Origin: Glycomyces albidus
GTDB lineage: Bacteria; Actinomycetota; Actinomycetes; Mycobacteriales; Micromonosporaceae
DNA: 64,000 bases
Reading direction: 5' to 3'
Assembly: GCF_009451885.1 (NCBI RefSeq)
Contig: NZ_WIAO01000014.1
Span: forward strand, 1 to 64,000
The position numbers and the translations under genes are program-made. Position 1 is the first letter of the stretch, and every line of letters begins with the position of its first letter. Below the pieces are notes generated by a model, which had not been told where the DNA came from, did not search any database, and saw only the letters and a list, made by a program, of their open reading frames with translations. Shown one piece after another: positions 9,114-17,949 of the stretch.

Positions 9114-10799
9114 GTGGCTACTCCCTCAGACGGGTCGGTCTTCCGGCGCCGCTCCCTGTTCAAGGCCGCCGGTCTCGGCGCCGCCGGGGCCGCGGGCCTT
9201 CCCTTCATCGCCGCGTGCAGTGACATCGAGTCGGGCGGCGGCACCTCGCAGGCCACGGAAGGCTTCGACTTCCTGCCCGAGTACAAGGAATGGCCCCTCC
9301 CGTTCGAACCCGACCTGGTCGGCGAGCCCCCGAACCACCCCTCCGGCTTCACCACGTACCCCGAGCCGATCCAGGCCATCGAGGACGTCCCCTCCAACAG
9401 CGGCACGTTCGAGATCACCGTCCCGATGTGGGGCGAGGCCCCCTCCAACGACGACCCGTACTTCGCGGCGGTCGCCGAGGCCAACGGCGGGACCACCGTC
9501 AACCTGCGCCAGGCCGACGGCAACACCTTCGCCGAGACCTCGGTGCAGTGGCTCAACGCCAACGAGTTCGGCGACGGCATCATGCTGTTCGCCTGGATGC
9601 TGTTCGCCCACCCGAACTTCCAGGAGACGGTGGTCAACTCCTTCTACGACCTGACCGACATCGTCAAGGGCGACATCTCCGACCGCTGGCCCCTGCTCGC
9701 CGGCCTGCCGACCTCCTCCTGGGGCCAGGCGGTCTGGTCGACCGACCCGGCCGACCCCGAGACCGCGCGCGTCTTCGGCATCCCCGGCTCCTTCACCGGC
9801 GGCCCGGGCAACGCCATGTTCGCCCGCACCGACCTGCTCGAGCAGTTCGGCCAGACCATGCCGACCACGGTCGAGGAGCTCATCGAGGTCGCCCGCGCCG
9901 TCAGCGACGACGCCGGCGGCCGCTGGGCCTTCGGCGGCCTCGACTACCTCACCCCGCAGTGGTTCGGCCTCGCCTCCGGCGACGGCTGGGCCTACATCGA
10001 CGGGAAGCTCGTCCACAACTGCGAGCGCCCCGAGTACACCGAGTGGCTCACCTTCCGCCGCCAGATGTGGGACGAGAAGCTCGTCCACCCCGACACCCCG
10101 TCCGGGACGCTCGACGGCCAGGCCCTCCACAAGGCCGGGACGATCGTCTTCCAGCTCGACGGCATCTCCTGGTGGCAGGGGTTCATCGACCAGAGCACCG
10201 CCGAGGGCACCGGGGGCACCATCGCGCCGCTCGGCGCGCTCGCCGCGAACGGCCGCGAGCCGCTGGTGCACGTCAACTTCAACGTCGAGTCCTGGACGTT
10301 CCTGAACAAGGACCTCTCCCGGGAGCAGGTCGAGGAGTTCCTCGACTTCGCGAACTTCTGCTCGGCGCCTTACGGCACCAGGGAGTACGAGATCCTCAAC
10401 TACGGCGTCGAGGGCACCCACTTCACCTACGGCCCCGACGGCGTCCCGGTCTTCAACGAGACCGGCACCTCCGTCGTCCAGGCCCCGGTGAACTACAAGA
10501 CGATCTCGGGCCACGTCCAGCAGTTCCTGACCGGCACGCCCGACATGGTCCAGGCCCGCTTCGAGTACAACGCCTCCGTGAAGGACTTCGCCGAGGAGAA
10601 CATCTTCGAGGGCATGCGCGTCGAGGGCCCGGCGGACTTCAAGTCGGCCGGCCAGGTGCTCACCGACCAGCAGAACGACATCGCCTTCGGCCGCGCCGAG
10701 CTGTCGTCGATCCCGGACATGGTCGAGACGTGGAAGAACAACGGCGGCGAGACCGGCCGCGAGCACTACACCGCCGCTTACGAAAAGCTGCACGGCTAA
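9114..10799 (+). CDS. Sugar ABC transporter solute-binding lipoprotein (LplA/YtcQ type)
   Basis: 561 residues. The N-terminus has a twin-arginine-like signal (FRRRSLFKAAG, residues 10-20) and a lipobox IAAC with Cys35, so it is probably a Tat-exported lipoprotein. The rest is a large extracellular binding domain of the size seen in LplA/YtcQ-type oligosaccharide binders (larger than typical 420-440 residue sugar binders). The GTG at 9114 is preceded by AAAGGA; the open frame continues upstream through the promoter and operator, so earlier starts are rejected. First gene of an operon with two permeases. The substrate is inferred from the XylR site to be a xylose-containing oligosaccharide. Confidence 0.9.
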   Translation: MATPSDGSVFRRRSLFKAAGLGAAGAAGLPFIAACSDIESGGGTSQATEGFDFLPEYKEWPLPFEPDLVGEPPNHPSGFTTYPEPIQAIEDVPSNSGTFEITVPMWGEAPSNDDPYFAAVAEANGGTTVNLRQADGNTFAETSVQWLNANEFGDGIMLFAWMLFAHPNFQETVVNSFYDLTDIVKGDISDRWPLLAGLPTSSWGQAVWSTDPADPETARVFGIPGSFTGGPGNAMFARTDLLEQFGQTMPTTVEELIEVARAVSDDAGGRWAFGGLDYLTPQWFGLASGDGWAYIDGKLVHNCERPEYTEWLTFRRQMWDEKLVHPDTPSGTLDGQALHKAGTIVFQLDGISWWQGFIDQSTAEGTGGTIAPLGALAANGREPLVHVNFNVESWTFLNKDLSREQVEEFLDFANFCSAPYGTREYEILNYGVEGTHFTYGPDGVPVFNETGTSVVQAPVNYKTISGHVQQFLTGTPDMVQARFEYNASVKDFAEENIFEGMRVEGPADFKSAGQVLTDQQNDIAFGRAELSSIPDMVETWKNNGGETGREHYTAAYEKLHG

Positions 10800-10807
10800 G
10801 ACGCCCG

Positions 10808-10838
10808 GCCGGGCCGCGACCAGGGGTCGCGGCCCGGC
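10808..10838 (+). terminator. Intercistronic hairpin between binding protein and permease genes
   Basis: Perfect 14-bp inverted repeat GCCGGGCCGCGACC (10808-10821) and GGTCGCGGCCCGGC (10825-10838), 3-nt loop, in the 82-nt gap after the binding-protein gene. Such hairpins act as partial terminators or 3'-end protectors, making the binding protein more abundant than the permeases. Confidence 0.65.
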
Positions 10839-10881
10839 TTCCCGTCCCCGCACGCACTCACTGACTGGACTCTCACAAGCG

Positions 10882-11865
10882 ATGGCAGCTCTCCAGACCT
10901 CAGCGCCCCCGGCCCCGAGCCGGAGGCAGGACCGCGTCCGCATCAAGAACAAGCGGACCGTGGCCCAGCGGCTCCGGCACGACTGGCCCCTCCTGCTCCT
11001 GACCCTCCCGGCGCTGGCACAGCTCGCGGTGTTCTTCTACTGGCCCTCGGCCTGGAACATCATCGCGTTCATGGACTACAGCCCCCACCGGCCCTTCTGG
11101 GAGAACCCCTTCGTGGGCTTCGCCTGGTTCGAGCGGCTGTTCGCCAACCCGTACTTCCTCCCCGCGCTGCTCAACACGTTGAAGTTCGCGTTCGCGAACC
11201 TCCTGTTCCTGTTCCCGCTGTCCATCCTGCTCGCGCTGGTCATGCACTCGGTGGTCTCCACCAAGATCCGCAGCCTCTTCCAGTCGGTCGTGTACCTGCC
11301 CTACTTCTTCTCGTGGGTCCTGGTCGTCACGGTCTTCGTGCAGGTCCTCGGCTCCGACGGCCTGGTCTCGAACTGGCTGCTCGGCTTCGGCGGCGACCGC
11401 CTGACGTTCATGTCCGACCCCGACAGCTTCCTGTTCCTGGCCTGGCTCCAGTGGGCCTGGAAGGACGCCGGCTGGGGCATGATCATCTTCCTGGCCGCGC
11501 TCGCGTCGATCAACCCGAGCCTGTACGAGGCCGCCGCGGTCGACGGGGCGAGCCGGTGGCGGCGCATGTGGCACATCACCCTCCCGGGCATCCGGCCCGT
11601 CATCGTCCTGCTGCTGATCCTCCACATCGGCGGCATCCTCAACGTCGGGTTCGAGCAGTACCAGCTCCAGCGCAACGCCGTCGGATTCCAGACCACCGAG
11701 GTGCTCGACACGTTCGTGTACTACCAGAGCGTCATCGGCACCCAGGGTCCCTCGTTCGGCACCGCGGCGGGCCTGTTCAAGGGCGTGATCGGCCTGATCC
11801 TGGTCCTGGTCGCCAACAACGTCGCCCACCGCCTCGGAGAGCAAGGGATCTACCAGAAGTCATGA
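10882..11865 (+). CDS. Sugar ABC transporter permease (LplB/UgpA type)
   Basis: 327 residues with about six membrane segments. The cytoplasmic coupling (EAA) loop reads EAAAVDGASRWRRMWHITLP (about residues 214-233), the contact site for an ATPase subunit. It overlaps the next permease gene by four bases (ATGA), so the two are co-translated. No ATPase gene lies in this operon. Actinobacterial sugar importers commonly share a single MsiK-type ATPase encoded elsewhere, which is likely here. Confidence 0.93.
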   Translation: MAALQTSAPPAPSRRQDRVRIKNKRTVAQRLRHDWPLLLLTLPALAQLAVFFYWPSAWNIIAFMDYSPHRPFWENPFVGFAWFERLFANPYFLPALLNTLKFAFANLLFLFPLSILLALVMHSVVSTKIRSLFQSVVYLPYFFSWVLVVTVFVQVLGSDGLVSNWLLGFGGDRLTFMSDPDSFLFLAWLQWAWKDAGWGMIIFLAALASINPSLYEAAAVDGASRWRRMWHITLPGIRPVIVLLLILHIGGILNVGFEQYQLQRNAVGFQTTEVLDTFVYYQSVIGTQGPSFGTAAGLFKGVIGLILVLVANNVAHRLGEQGIYQKS

Positions 11866-12797
11866 CCGCCACCGACATCCGACTCAAGCCCCGCCGCAAG
11901 AGCGCCCGGCCCTCCTGGGACGAGGAGCCCTCCTGGTTCGGAAAGCTCACCAAGGCGCTCTTCCTGATCTGCTACGCGGCCGCCATCGTCCTCCCGATCT
12001 GGGCGGTCGTGGCCACCAGCTTCGCCAGCGAGGAGGCGCTCGCGCGCGCCGGCGGCAACCTGCTGCTCATCCCCACCGACCTCAGCGTCCAGGCGTACCA
12101 GGAGATCTTCGACGGCGGCGCGCTCACCCGGTCGCTGATCCTCACGATCGGCCTGACCGCCGGCGGCACCGCGCTGTCGATGGTCCTGACGATCGGCGCC
12201 GCCTACGGGCTCTCGCGCCCCGGCTCGCTCCTGCACCGCCCGCTGCTCATGCTCGTGCTGTTCACGTTCCTGTTCGCGCCGGGCCTGTACCCGAGCTTCC
12301 TGGTGGTCCAGAAGCTCGGCCTGTTCGACAACTACATGTCGCTGGTGCTGCCGATGGCGCTCAACGCGTTCAACCTGATCGTGCTGCGCTCCTTCTTCAT
12401 GAACAGCGTCCCGGGCGAGCTGCTCGACGCGGCCCGCATGGACGGCGCCGGCGAGTTCCGCACCCTGTTCAAGATCGTGCTGCCGATGTCGAAGGCGATC
12501 CTCGCCGTCATCGCCCTGTTCTACGCGGTCGGCTACTGGAACATCTACTTCTCCGCGGTCCTGTACATCCCCGGGCTCGACACCCAGCCGATCCAGGTGG
12601 TGCTCCAGCGGATGCTCATGTCCACCCAGGGCCTGCCCGGGTCGGCCGCCGACGTCTCGCAGTACCAGACGCAGGCGCCGGACTCGGCGCTCAAGATGGC
12701 CGTGGTCGTGTGCACGATCGTCCCGATCGTCATCATGTACCCGTTCATCCAGAAGCACTTCACGAAGGCCGTCATCACCGGCGCCATCAAGGGCTAG
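11862..12797 (+). CDS. Sugar ABC transporter permease (LplC/UgpE type)
   Basis: 311 residues, about six membrane segments, EAA-like loop ELLDAARMDGAGEFRTLFKI (about residues 184-203). The ATG at 11862 overlaps the stop of the first permease. It forms the heterodimeric channel with that protein. Last gene of the transporter operon, followed by a hairpin at 12810-12840. The importer would take up what the solute-binding lipoprotein captures outside the cell. Confidence 0.93.
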   Translation: MTATDIRLKPRRKSARPSWDEEPSWFGKLTKALFLICYAAAIVLPIWAVVATSFASEEALARAGGNLLLIPTDLSVQAYQEIFDGGALTRSLILTIGLTAGGTALSMVLTIGAAYGLSRPGSLLHRPLLMLVLFTFLFAPGLYPSFLVVQKLGLFDNYMSLVLPMALNAFNLIVLRSFFMNSVPGELLDAARMDGAGEFRTLFKIVLPMSKAILAVIALFYAVGYWNIYFSAVLYIPGLDTQPIQVVLQRMLMSTQGLPGSAADVSQYQTQAPDSALKMAVVVCTIVPIVIMYPFIQKHFTKAVITGAIKG

Positions 12798-12809
12798 CCA
12801 CGCCGCTCG

Positions 12810-12840
12810 AGGGCCGTCTCCGCTGCGCGGGGGCGGCCCT
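12810..12840 (+). terminator. Terminator of the sugar transporter operon
   Basis: Hairpin AGGGCCG (12810-12816) / CGGCCCT (12834-12840) with further pairing inside the loop, followed by TTTCG, 13 nt after the last permease stop. Confidence 0.6.
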
Positions 12841-12869
12841 TTCGCGTGCCGCGGGCCGCGGCGGCGCCG

Positions 12870-12898
12870 GTGACAGCGCGGCGAAAGCCGAGTGAAAG
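12870..12898 (+). promoter_or_regulatory. Three 11-bp-spaced direct repeats before drrA, candidate SARP site
   Basis: Heptamers GTGACAG (12870), GCGAAAG (12881) and GTGAAAG (12892) are spaced exactly 11 bp apart. Heptamer direct repeats with 11-bp pitch upstream of a promoter are the known binding pattern of SARP/AfsR-type activators. The SARP-type gene at 14793-17675 is the obvious candidate. The repeats end 52 bp before the drrA start codon. Confidence 0.6.
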
Positions 12899-12950
12899 CG
12901 AAGGGCCCCAAGCTGGTTCCACACCCACCGAAACCAGAGAGGTGCCTCCC

Positions 12951-13910
12951 ATGAGATACGCGATCGAAGTCCGGGGGCTGGTGAAGTCCTTCGGCGAGGT
13001 CCGCGCCCTCGACGGCGTCGACCTCGGCGCCGCCCCCGGCACGGTCCTGGGGCTGCTCGGGCCCAACGGGGCCGGGAAGACCACGGCCGTCCGGGTCCTC
13101 TCCACCCTGGCGCGCCCCGACAAGGGGACGGCGCGGGTCCTCGGGCTCGACGTCGTCGCCGACGCGGCGCGCGTCCGCGAGCGCCTGAGCCTCACCGGCC
13201 AGTACGCGGGCCTGGACGACGGCCTCACCGGCGAGCAGAACCTCGTCCTCATCGCCCGGCTCCTCGGGGCCTCGCGGGCGCAGGCGAAGGCCCGTGCGCA
13301 CGAGCTCATCGAGCGGTTCGCACTCGCGCACGCCGCGAGCCGGCCCGTCGCCGGCTACTCGGGCGGCATGCGCCGCCGCCTCGACCTGGCCGCGTCGATC
13401 GTGCGCCGCCCCGAGGTCCTCGTCCTCGACGAGCCGACGACCGGGCTCGACCCGACCAGCCGCAGCGGACTGTGGGAGGTCGTGCGCGACCTCGTCGCCG
13501 AAGGCACCACGGTGCTGCTGACCACCCAGTACCTGGAGGAGGCCGACCAGCTCGCCGGGACCGTCGCCGTCATCGACCACGGCCGGGTCATCGCCTCCGG
13601 GACGCCCTCGCAGCTCAAGCAGGCCGTCGGCGGCCTGGTGCTGCGGATGCGCCCGGCGCGGCCCGAGGCGCTCGGGCAGCTCGCGGAACTCGCCGGCTGG
13701 TCGGCCGCCGCCGCGCCGCGGATCGAGCACGACGAGGTCGCCGTCCCGGTCGCCCACCCCGGCGAGGCCACCGCGGTCATGGCCCGGGTCGTGCAGGCCG
13801 GGACCGACCTGGCCGCGTTCGGGCTCCACGAGCCCACTCTGGACGAGGTGTTCCTGACGCTGACCGGGCACCGGACCGGGACCGAGGAGAAGGAGGAGGT
13901 GGCGGCATGA
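12951..13910 (+). CDS. ABC exporter ATPase, DrrA type
   Basis: 319 residues with one ATPase domain: Walker A GPNGAGKTT (about residue 38), signature YSGGMRRRLDLAASI and Walker B VLVLDEPTTGLD. The C-terminal extension of about 100 residues is typical of DrrA (daunorubicin-resistance) ATPases. AGAGAGGTG precedes the ATG; longer versions of the frame cover the putative regulatory repeats. It overlaps the permease gene downstream (ATGA). The pair would export a hydrophobic compound, drug or lipid; the substrate cannot be deduced. Confidence 0.92.
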   Translation: MRYAIEVRGLVKSFGEVRALDGVDLGAAPGTVLGLLGPNGAGKTTAVRVLSTLARPDKGTARVLGLDVVADAARVRERLSLTGQYAGLDDGLTGEQNLVLIARLLGASRAQAKARAHELIERFALAHAASRPVAGYSGGMRRRLDLAASIVRRPEVLVLDEPTTGLDPTSRSGLWEVVRDLVAEGTTVLLTTQYLEEADQLAGTVAVIDHGRVIASGTPSQLKQAVGGLVLRMRPARPEALGQLAELAGWSAAAAPRIEHDEVAVPVAHPGEATAVMARVVQAGTDLAAFGLHEPTLDEVFLTLTGHRTGTEEKEEVAA

Positions 13911-14740
13911 CGGCCATGCCTTCCCGGGCCGCGCGTCCGCAGGCCGCGCGTTCTGGGACCACGACGTGGACCACGACCCGCGGGCCGCTCGCCCAGGCGG
14001 CCTCGATGACCGCGCGTTCGCTCGTGTCGGTGCGGAACCAGCCCGCGCAGCTCGTGGACTACCTGATGATCCCGATGATGATCCTGCTGTCCATCACGTT
14101 CTTCATGGGCGGGCAGATGATGGGGACCTGGCAGGCGTTCCTCGACTACGCGGGACCGACGCTCATCGCGATGGGCCTGTTCTTCGCGATCGTGACCACC
14201 GGGCTCGGCCTGTTCGCCGACCTGAAGTCGGGGGTGTTCGACCGGCTCACCGCCATGCCGGTGTCGCGGTTCGCGCTGCTGGCCGGGCGGGTCGCCGCCG
14301 ACATGGTCAAGCACACGTGGGCGCTCATCGCCGTCGGCGCGGTCGCGTTCGCGATCGGGTACCGGGCCGAGGGCGGCGCGCTCGGCGTCGCCGCCGCGGC
14401 CGCGGTCGTGGTGCTGTTCCTCTCGGCCTGCTCGTGGTCGATGGTCCTGGTCGGCCTCACCGCGAAGTCGGAGGAGCAGATCCAGACCTGGATGGTCAGC
14501 CTGCTCATGCCGCTGGCGTACACCTCGACGATGTTCGTGGAGATCGAGACGCTGCCCGGGCCGGTCCAGTGGTGGGCGCGGGTCAACCCGCTCACCGCGC
14601 TCGCCGACACGATGCGCGTGCTCCTGGCGGGCGAGGCGCCCGGCGGCGAGACGCTGGCGCTGCTCGGCTGGTGCGCGGCGATCCTCGCGGTGTTCGTGCC
14701 GCTGTCGCTGCGGGCCTACCGGCGGCGCCTCACCGGCTGA
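13907..14740 (+). CDS. ABC-2 type exporter permease, DrrB type
   Basis: 277 residues with about six membrane segments of the ABC-2 permease family. AGGAGGAGG lies upstream of the ATG at 13907, inside the end of the ATPase gene, and the two genes overlap by four bases. Conserved stretches include LKSGVFDRLTAMPVSR and the VNPLTALADTMR segment near the C-terminus. It is the membrane partner of the DrrA-like ATPase. The gene converges with a SARP-type regulator gene only 52 bp away; that gap holds the short repeats GAGCGCTC at 14751-14758 and 14766-14773, a possible terminator. Confidence 0.92.
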   Translation: MTAMPSRAARPQAARSGTTTWTTTRGPLAQAASMTARSLVSVRNQPAQLVDYLMIPMMILLSITFFMGGQMMGTWQAFLDYAGPTLIAMGLFFAIVTTGLGLFADLKSGVFDRLTAMPVSRFALLAGRVAADMVKHTWALIAVGAVAFAIGYRAEGGALGVAAAAAVVVLFLSACSWSMVLVGLTAKSEEQIQTWMVSLLMPLAYTSTMFVEIETLPGPVQWWARVNPLTALADTMRVLLAGEAPGGETLALLGWCAAILAVFVPLSLRAYRRRLTG

Positions 14741-14792
14741 ACCGCCCGAGGAGCGCTCACGAGCGGAGCGCTCTCGCGGGACCGGTCCCGGC

Positions 14793-17675
14793 TCACGAGC
14801 TGAACGGCCAGTTGCTCCCCGCGAGCATCCCGGCGGCCCGGGCCTCCAGGTCCGGGTCGCCGAGTTCGCGCGCCACCACCGCGAGCTGGCGGTACAGGTG
14901 CACCGCGTTCTCGGAGAAGCTCAGGAACTGCGGCAGGTCGTCCTCGGAGGCGAGCAGCGCGTCGCGGGCCTCGGCGAGCCTCCCCAGGCGCCGCAGGCAG
15001 ACCGCCGCGGAGGTCCGGGCGGCGATGACGTTCTCGGCGTTGCCGAACCGCTCGGCGCGCTCGGCCAGCGCCCGCAGCCGCTCGAGCATCGCGGCGGGGT
15101 CGTCGCCGTGCTCGGCGTCGATGCGCCACAGGTGCTCGGCGATGACCGAGTCGGTCGGGTCCGCGCCGAACTCGGCTTCGGCCGCGAGCGCCCGCACCAG
15201 GAGGCTCCGGGCGCCCTGGTAGTCCCCCGCGGCCATGCGGTCGGCGGCGAGGCCCTGCAGGGTGAGGATGAGGCCGAACCGCTCGCCGAGCCGCTCGAAG
15301 ATCGCGTGCGACTCGGCCAGTTCGGCGGCGGCGTCCTCGGGCCGGCCGGCGCGCTGGGAGTAGTCGGAGCAGAAGAGCAGGGCGATCCCGCGGACCCAGG
15401 GGCTGCGTTCGGGGTCGAGCCCGTCGGTGACGGCGCGCAGGGCGGCCTCGTCGCCGGCGACGAGCGACCGGATCAGCGGGATCATCCGGGTCAGCGGCTC
15501 GGCCTCGAGCAGGCCGTACCGCTCGCCGATCCGCTGCGCCTCGGCGAACTGGGCGTCGATCTCGACCGGGTCGAGCCGGCCCGCCCACAGTCCCCAGCTC
15601 CCGGCCATCGCGACCTTGACGCGGTGGATCGGCTCGATGCCGGTGGCGTCGTCGACCGGGAGGGCGCGGACCTGCCGGGCGAGTTCCTGGCCTTCGTCGC
15701 GGTAGCCGCGCATCCACCAGTACCAGGACAGCGGCGAGAGGGCCCGGTAGGCGATGCGGGCGTTCCCGGCGGCGACCATCCGGCGGATCGCGGCGAAGAG
15801 GTTCGCGTGGTCGGCGGCGAGGCGGTCGAGCCATTCGACCTGCTCGGCGCGCATGAGGTGCGGTTCGGCCTCTTCGGCGAGGCGCGCGTAGTAGTCGGCG
15901 TGGCGCTCGTAGCGCTCGGCGGTCTCGCCGGCTTCGGCGAGGCGGGCCGCGGCGTAGTCGCGGACGGTCTCCAGGAGCCGGTACCGGCCGCCGGGCAGGC
16001 GCTGGACGAGGGACTTGTCGACCAGGCCGGTGATGTCGTCGGCGGTCGCGGAGCAGACCTCGCAGGCGGCGTCGAGGTCGGCGCCGCCGGCGAAGACCGA
16101 CATGCGGGCGAGGACGAGCCGCTCGGCCGGTTCGAGGAGGTCCCAGCTCCAGTCGACGACGGCGCGGAGGGTCCGCTGGCGGGGCTCGGCGGTGCGGGGG
16201 CCTCGCGCGAGGAGGCCGAAGCGGTCGCCGAGGCGGGCGGCGAGGTCGGCGAGGGTCATGCCGCCGAGGCGGGCGGCCGCGAGCTCGATGGCGAGCGGGA
16301 GGCCGTCGAGGGCGGTGCAGACCTCGAGGACCGTGGCCGCGTTCGACTCGTCCACGGTGAACGCGGCGTCGCTCTGGCGGCCGCGCTCGGCGAACAGGCG
16401 GATCGCGGCGTGGTCGAGGAGGTCGGCGAGGGGTTCGGCGCGTTCGGGCAGCGGCAGCGGCCCGACGCCGAGGACGGTCTCGCCGCCGATGCCGAGCGCT
16501 TCGCGGCTGGTGGCGAGCACCCGGAGGCCGGGGGCGCGGCCGAGGAGGTGCGAGAGGAGCTCCGCGGCGGCCCCGACCAGGTGCTCGCAGTTGTCGACGA
16601 CGAGGACGAGGTCGCGGCCCCGCAGGGATTCGACCAGGCGGGTCGCGGGGTCGTCGCTGCCGCGGGCGAGGATCGACTCGCCGGAGCCGATGGCGTCGCC
16701 GACGACCTCGGGGAGGCGGCCGGGGTCCTGCACCGGGGCGAGTTCGACCATGCGGACGGCGTGCCCGGCGGCGGCGAGCCGGTGGGCGGCCTCGACGGCC
16801 AAGCGGGTCTTGCCGGTGCCGCCGGGCCCGGTGAGGGTGACGAGCCGGTGGCGGGCGAGCAGCGCGGGCAGTTCGGCGAGTTCGTCCTCGCGGCCGATGC
16901 AGGCGGTGAGCGGCTGCGGGAGGCGGTTCGCCGGGGCTTCGGGGAGGGCCGGCTCGATGCCGCGCAGGACGTCGAGGTGGGCGTCGGCGAGGACCGGCGA
17001 GGGGTCGACGCCGAGCTCGTCGGCGAGGCGGGCGCGGACCTTCTCGTAGACGGCGAGGGCCTCGGCGCGGCGGCCGGAGGCGGCGAGGGCGCGCATGTAC
17101 CGGGCGGCGTCGCGTTCGCGGAGCGGGTCGGCGGCGTGGCGGGCGGCGAGGTCGGCGAGGACCGCGTCGGCGCCGTCGAGGCGGAGGCGGGCCTCGATGT
17201 GGAGGGCGGCGACGGCTTCGCGGCGGCCGTCGAGGCGGACGACGGCGGCGTCGGCGAACCCGCGCGGTTCGAGGCCGGCGAGCGCGGGGCCGCGCCAGAG
17301 GGCGAGTGCGGCTTCGGCGAGGTCGCGGACGGCGGCCGGCGAGTCCTCTCTGGAGGCCGATTCGGCTCGGGCGGCGGTCCGTTCGAATTCCTCGACGTCG
17401 GTTTCGACGCGGGTGAGCCGGTAGCCGCCGGGGCCGTGGACGACCCGGTCGCCGAGGAGGCGGCGGAGCCGGGAGAGCTGGGTGTGGAGGGCGCCGGGGG
17501 CGTTGGCGGGCTCGGCGTCGGGCCAGAGGGCGTCGATGAGGGCGGCGGCGGTGACGTGGCGTCCGGGTTCGAGGGCGAGCCGGGCCAGCAGGGCGCGCTG
17601 GCGCCCGGCCGGGACGGGGATCTCGGTGCCGTCGTCGCCGGTGACCCGCACGGGTCCCAGCAGCTCCACTCGCAT
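14793..17675 (-). CDS. AfsR/SARP-type regulator (BTAD + NTPase + TPR)
   Basis: 960 residues. An OmpR-like winged helix (residues about 1-90) is followed by a bacterial transcriptional activation domain (about 95-240), an AAA/NB-ARC-type NTPase with Walker A TGPGGTGKTRLAVE (about 275-290), and a long helical TPR-like C-terminal half. This is the large AfsR-like architecture of actinobacterial pathway regulators. The ATG at 17675 has no clear ribosome binding site; CAAGAT seven bases upstream could be a -10 of a leaderless transcript. The gene faces the drrAB operon, whose promoter carries three 11-bp direct repeats of the kind SARPs bind. The signal it senses is unknown. Confidence 0.9.
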   Translation of the reverse strand: MRVELLGPVRVTGDDGTEIPVPAGRQRALLARLALEPGRHVTAAALIDALWPDAEPANAPGALHTQLSRLRRLLGDRVVHGPGGYRLTRVETDVEEFERTAARAESASREDSPAAVRDLAEAALALWRGPALAGLEPRGFADAAVVRLDGRREAVAALHIEARLRLDGADAVLADLAARHAADPLRERDAARYMRALAASGRRAEALAVYEKVRARLADELGVDPSPVLADAHLDVLRGIEPALPEAPANRLPQPLTACIGREDELAELPALLARHRLVTLTGPGGTGKTRLAVEAAHRLAAAGHAVRMVELAPVQDPGRLPEVVGDAIGSGESILARGSDDPATRLVESLRGRDLVLVVDNCEHLVGAAAELLSHLLGRAPGLRVLATSREALGIGGETVLGVGPLPLPERAEPLADLLDHAAIRLFAERGRQSDAAFTVDESNAATVLEVCTALDGLPLAIELAAARLGGMTLADLAARLGDRFGLLARGPRTAEPRQRTLRAVVDWSWDLLEPAERLVLARMSVFAGGADLDAACEVCSATADDITGLVDKSLVQRLPGGRYRLLETVRDYAAARLAEAGETAERYERHADYYARLAEEAEPHLMRAEQVEWLDRLAADHANLFAAIRRMVAAGNARIAYRALSPLSWYWWMRGYRDEGQELARQVRALPVDDATGIEPIHRVKVAMAGSWGLWAGRLDPVEIDAQFAEAQRIGERYGLLEAEPLTRMIPLIRSLVAGDEAALRAVTDGLDPERSPWVRGIALLFCSDYSQRAGRPEDAAAELAESHAIFERLGERFGLILTLQGLAADRMAAGDYQGARSLLVRALAAEAEFGADPTDSVIAEHLWRIDAEHGDDPAAMLERLRALAERAERFGNAENVIAARTSAAVCLRRLGRLAEARDALLASEDDLPQFLSFSENAVHLYRQLAVVARELGDPDLEARAAGMLAGSNWPFSS

Positions 17676-17949
17676 GGGCTCTATCTTGCCGCCCTGGCGG
17701 GCGCGGCGGCGAGCCGGTCGGACTCCTGAGTGGAATCTGCCAGTTGCATGGACAGGTTGTCACGGCATATCAGTACTTTTCTGTCAAGTTCCCGACTGAT
17801 CGAGCAAACCGCCTGACTGCGGACGTACTGTCGTTCACAAACTCCGACAAACATGAGGTGCGGTGTCCGCCATGGCGATCCGAGTCGAGTACCCACGCGA
17901 TTCCCCATCCCGCACGTCTGCCTCTCCCGTCTCGGAAGGAGCGCCGCCG

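Noticed and set aside
14751-14773. Repeated GAGCGGAGCGCTC element (also near 26405) as a mobile repeat
   Set aside because: Only a short GC-rich hairpin shared by two intergenic places; too little to claim a repeat family.
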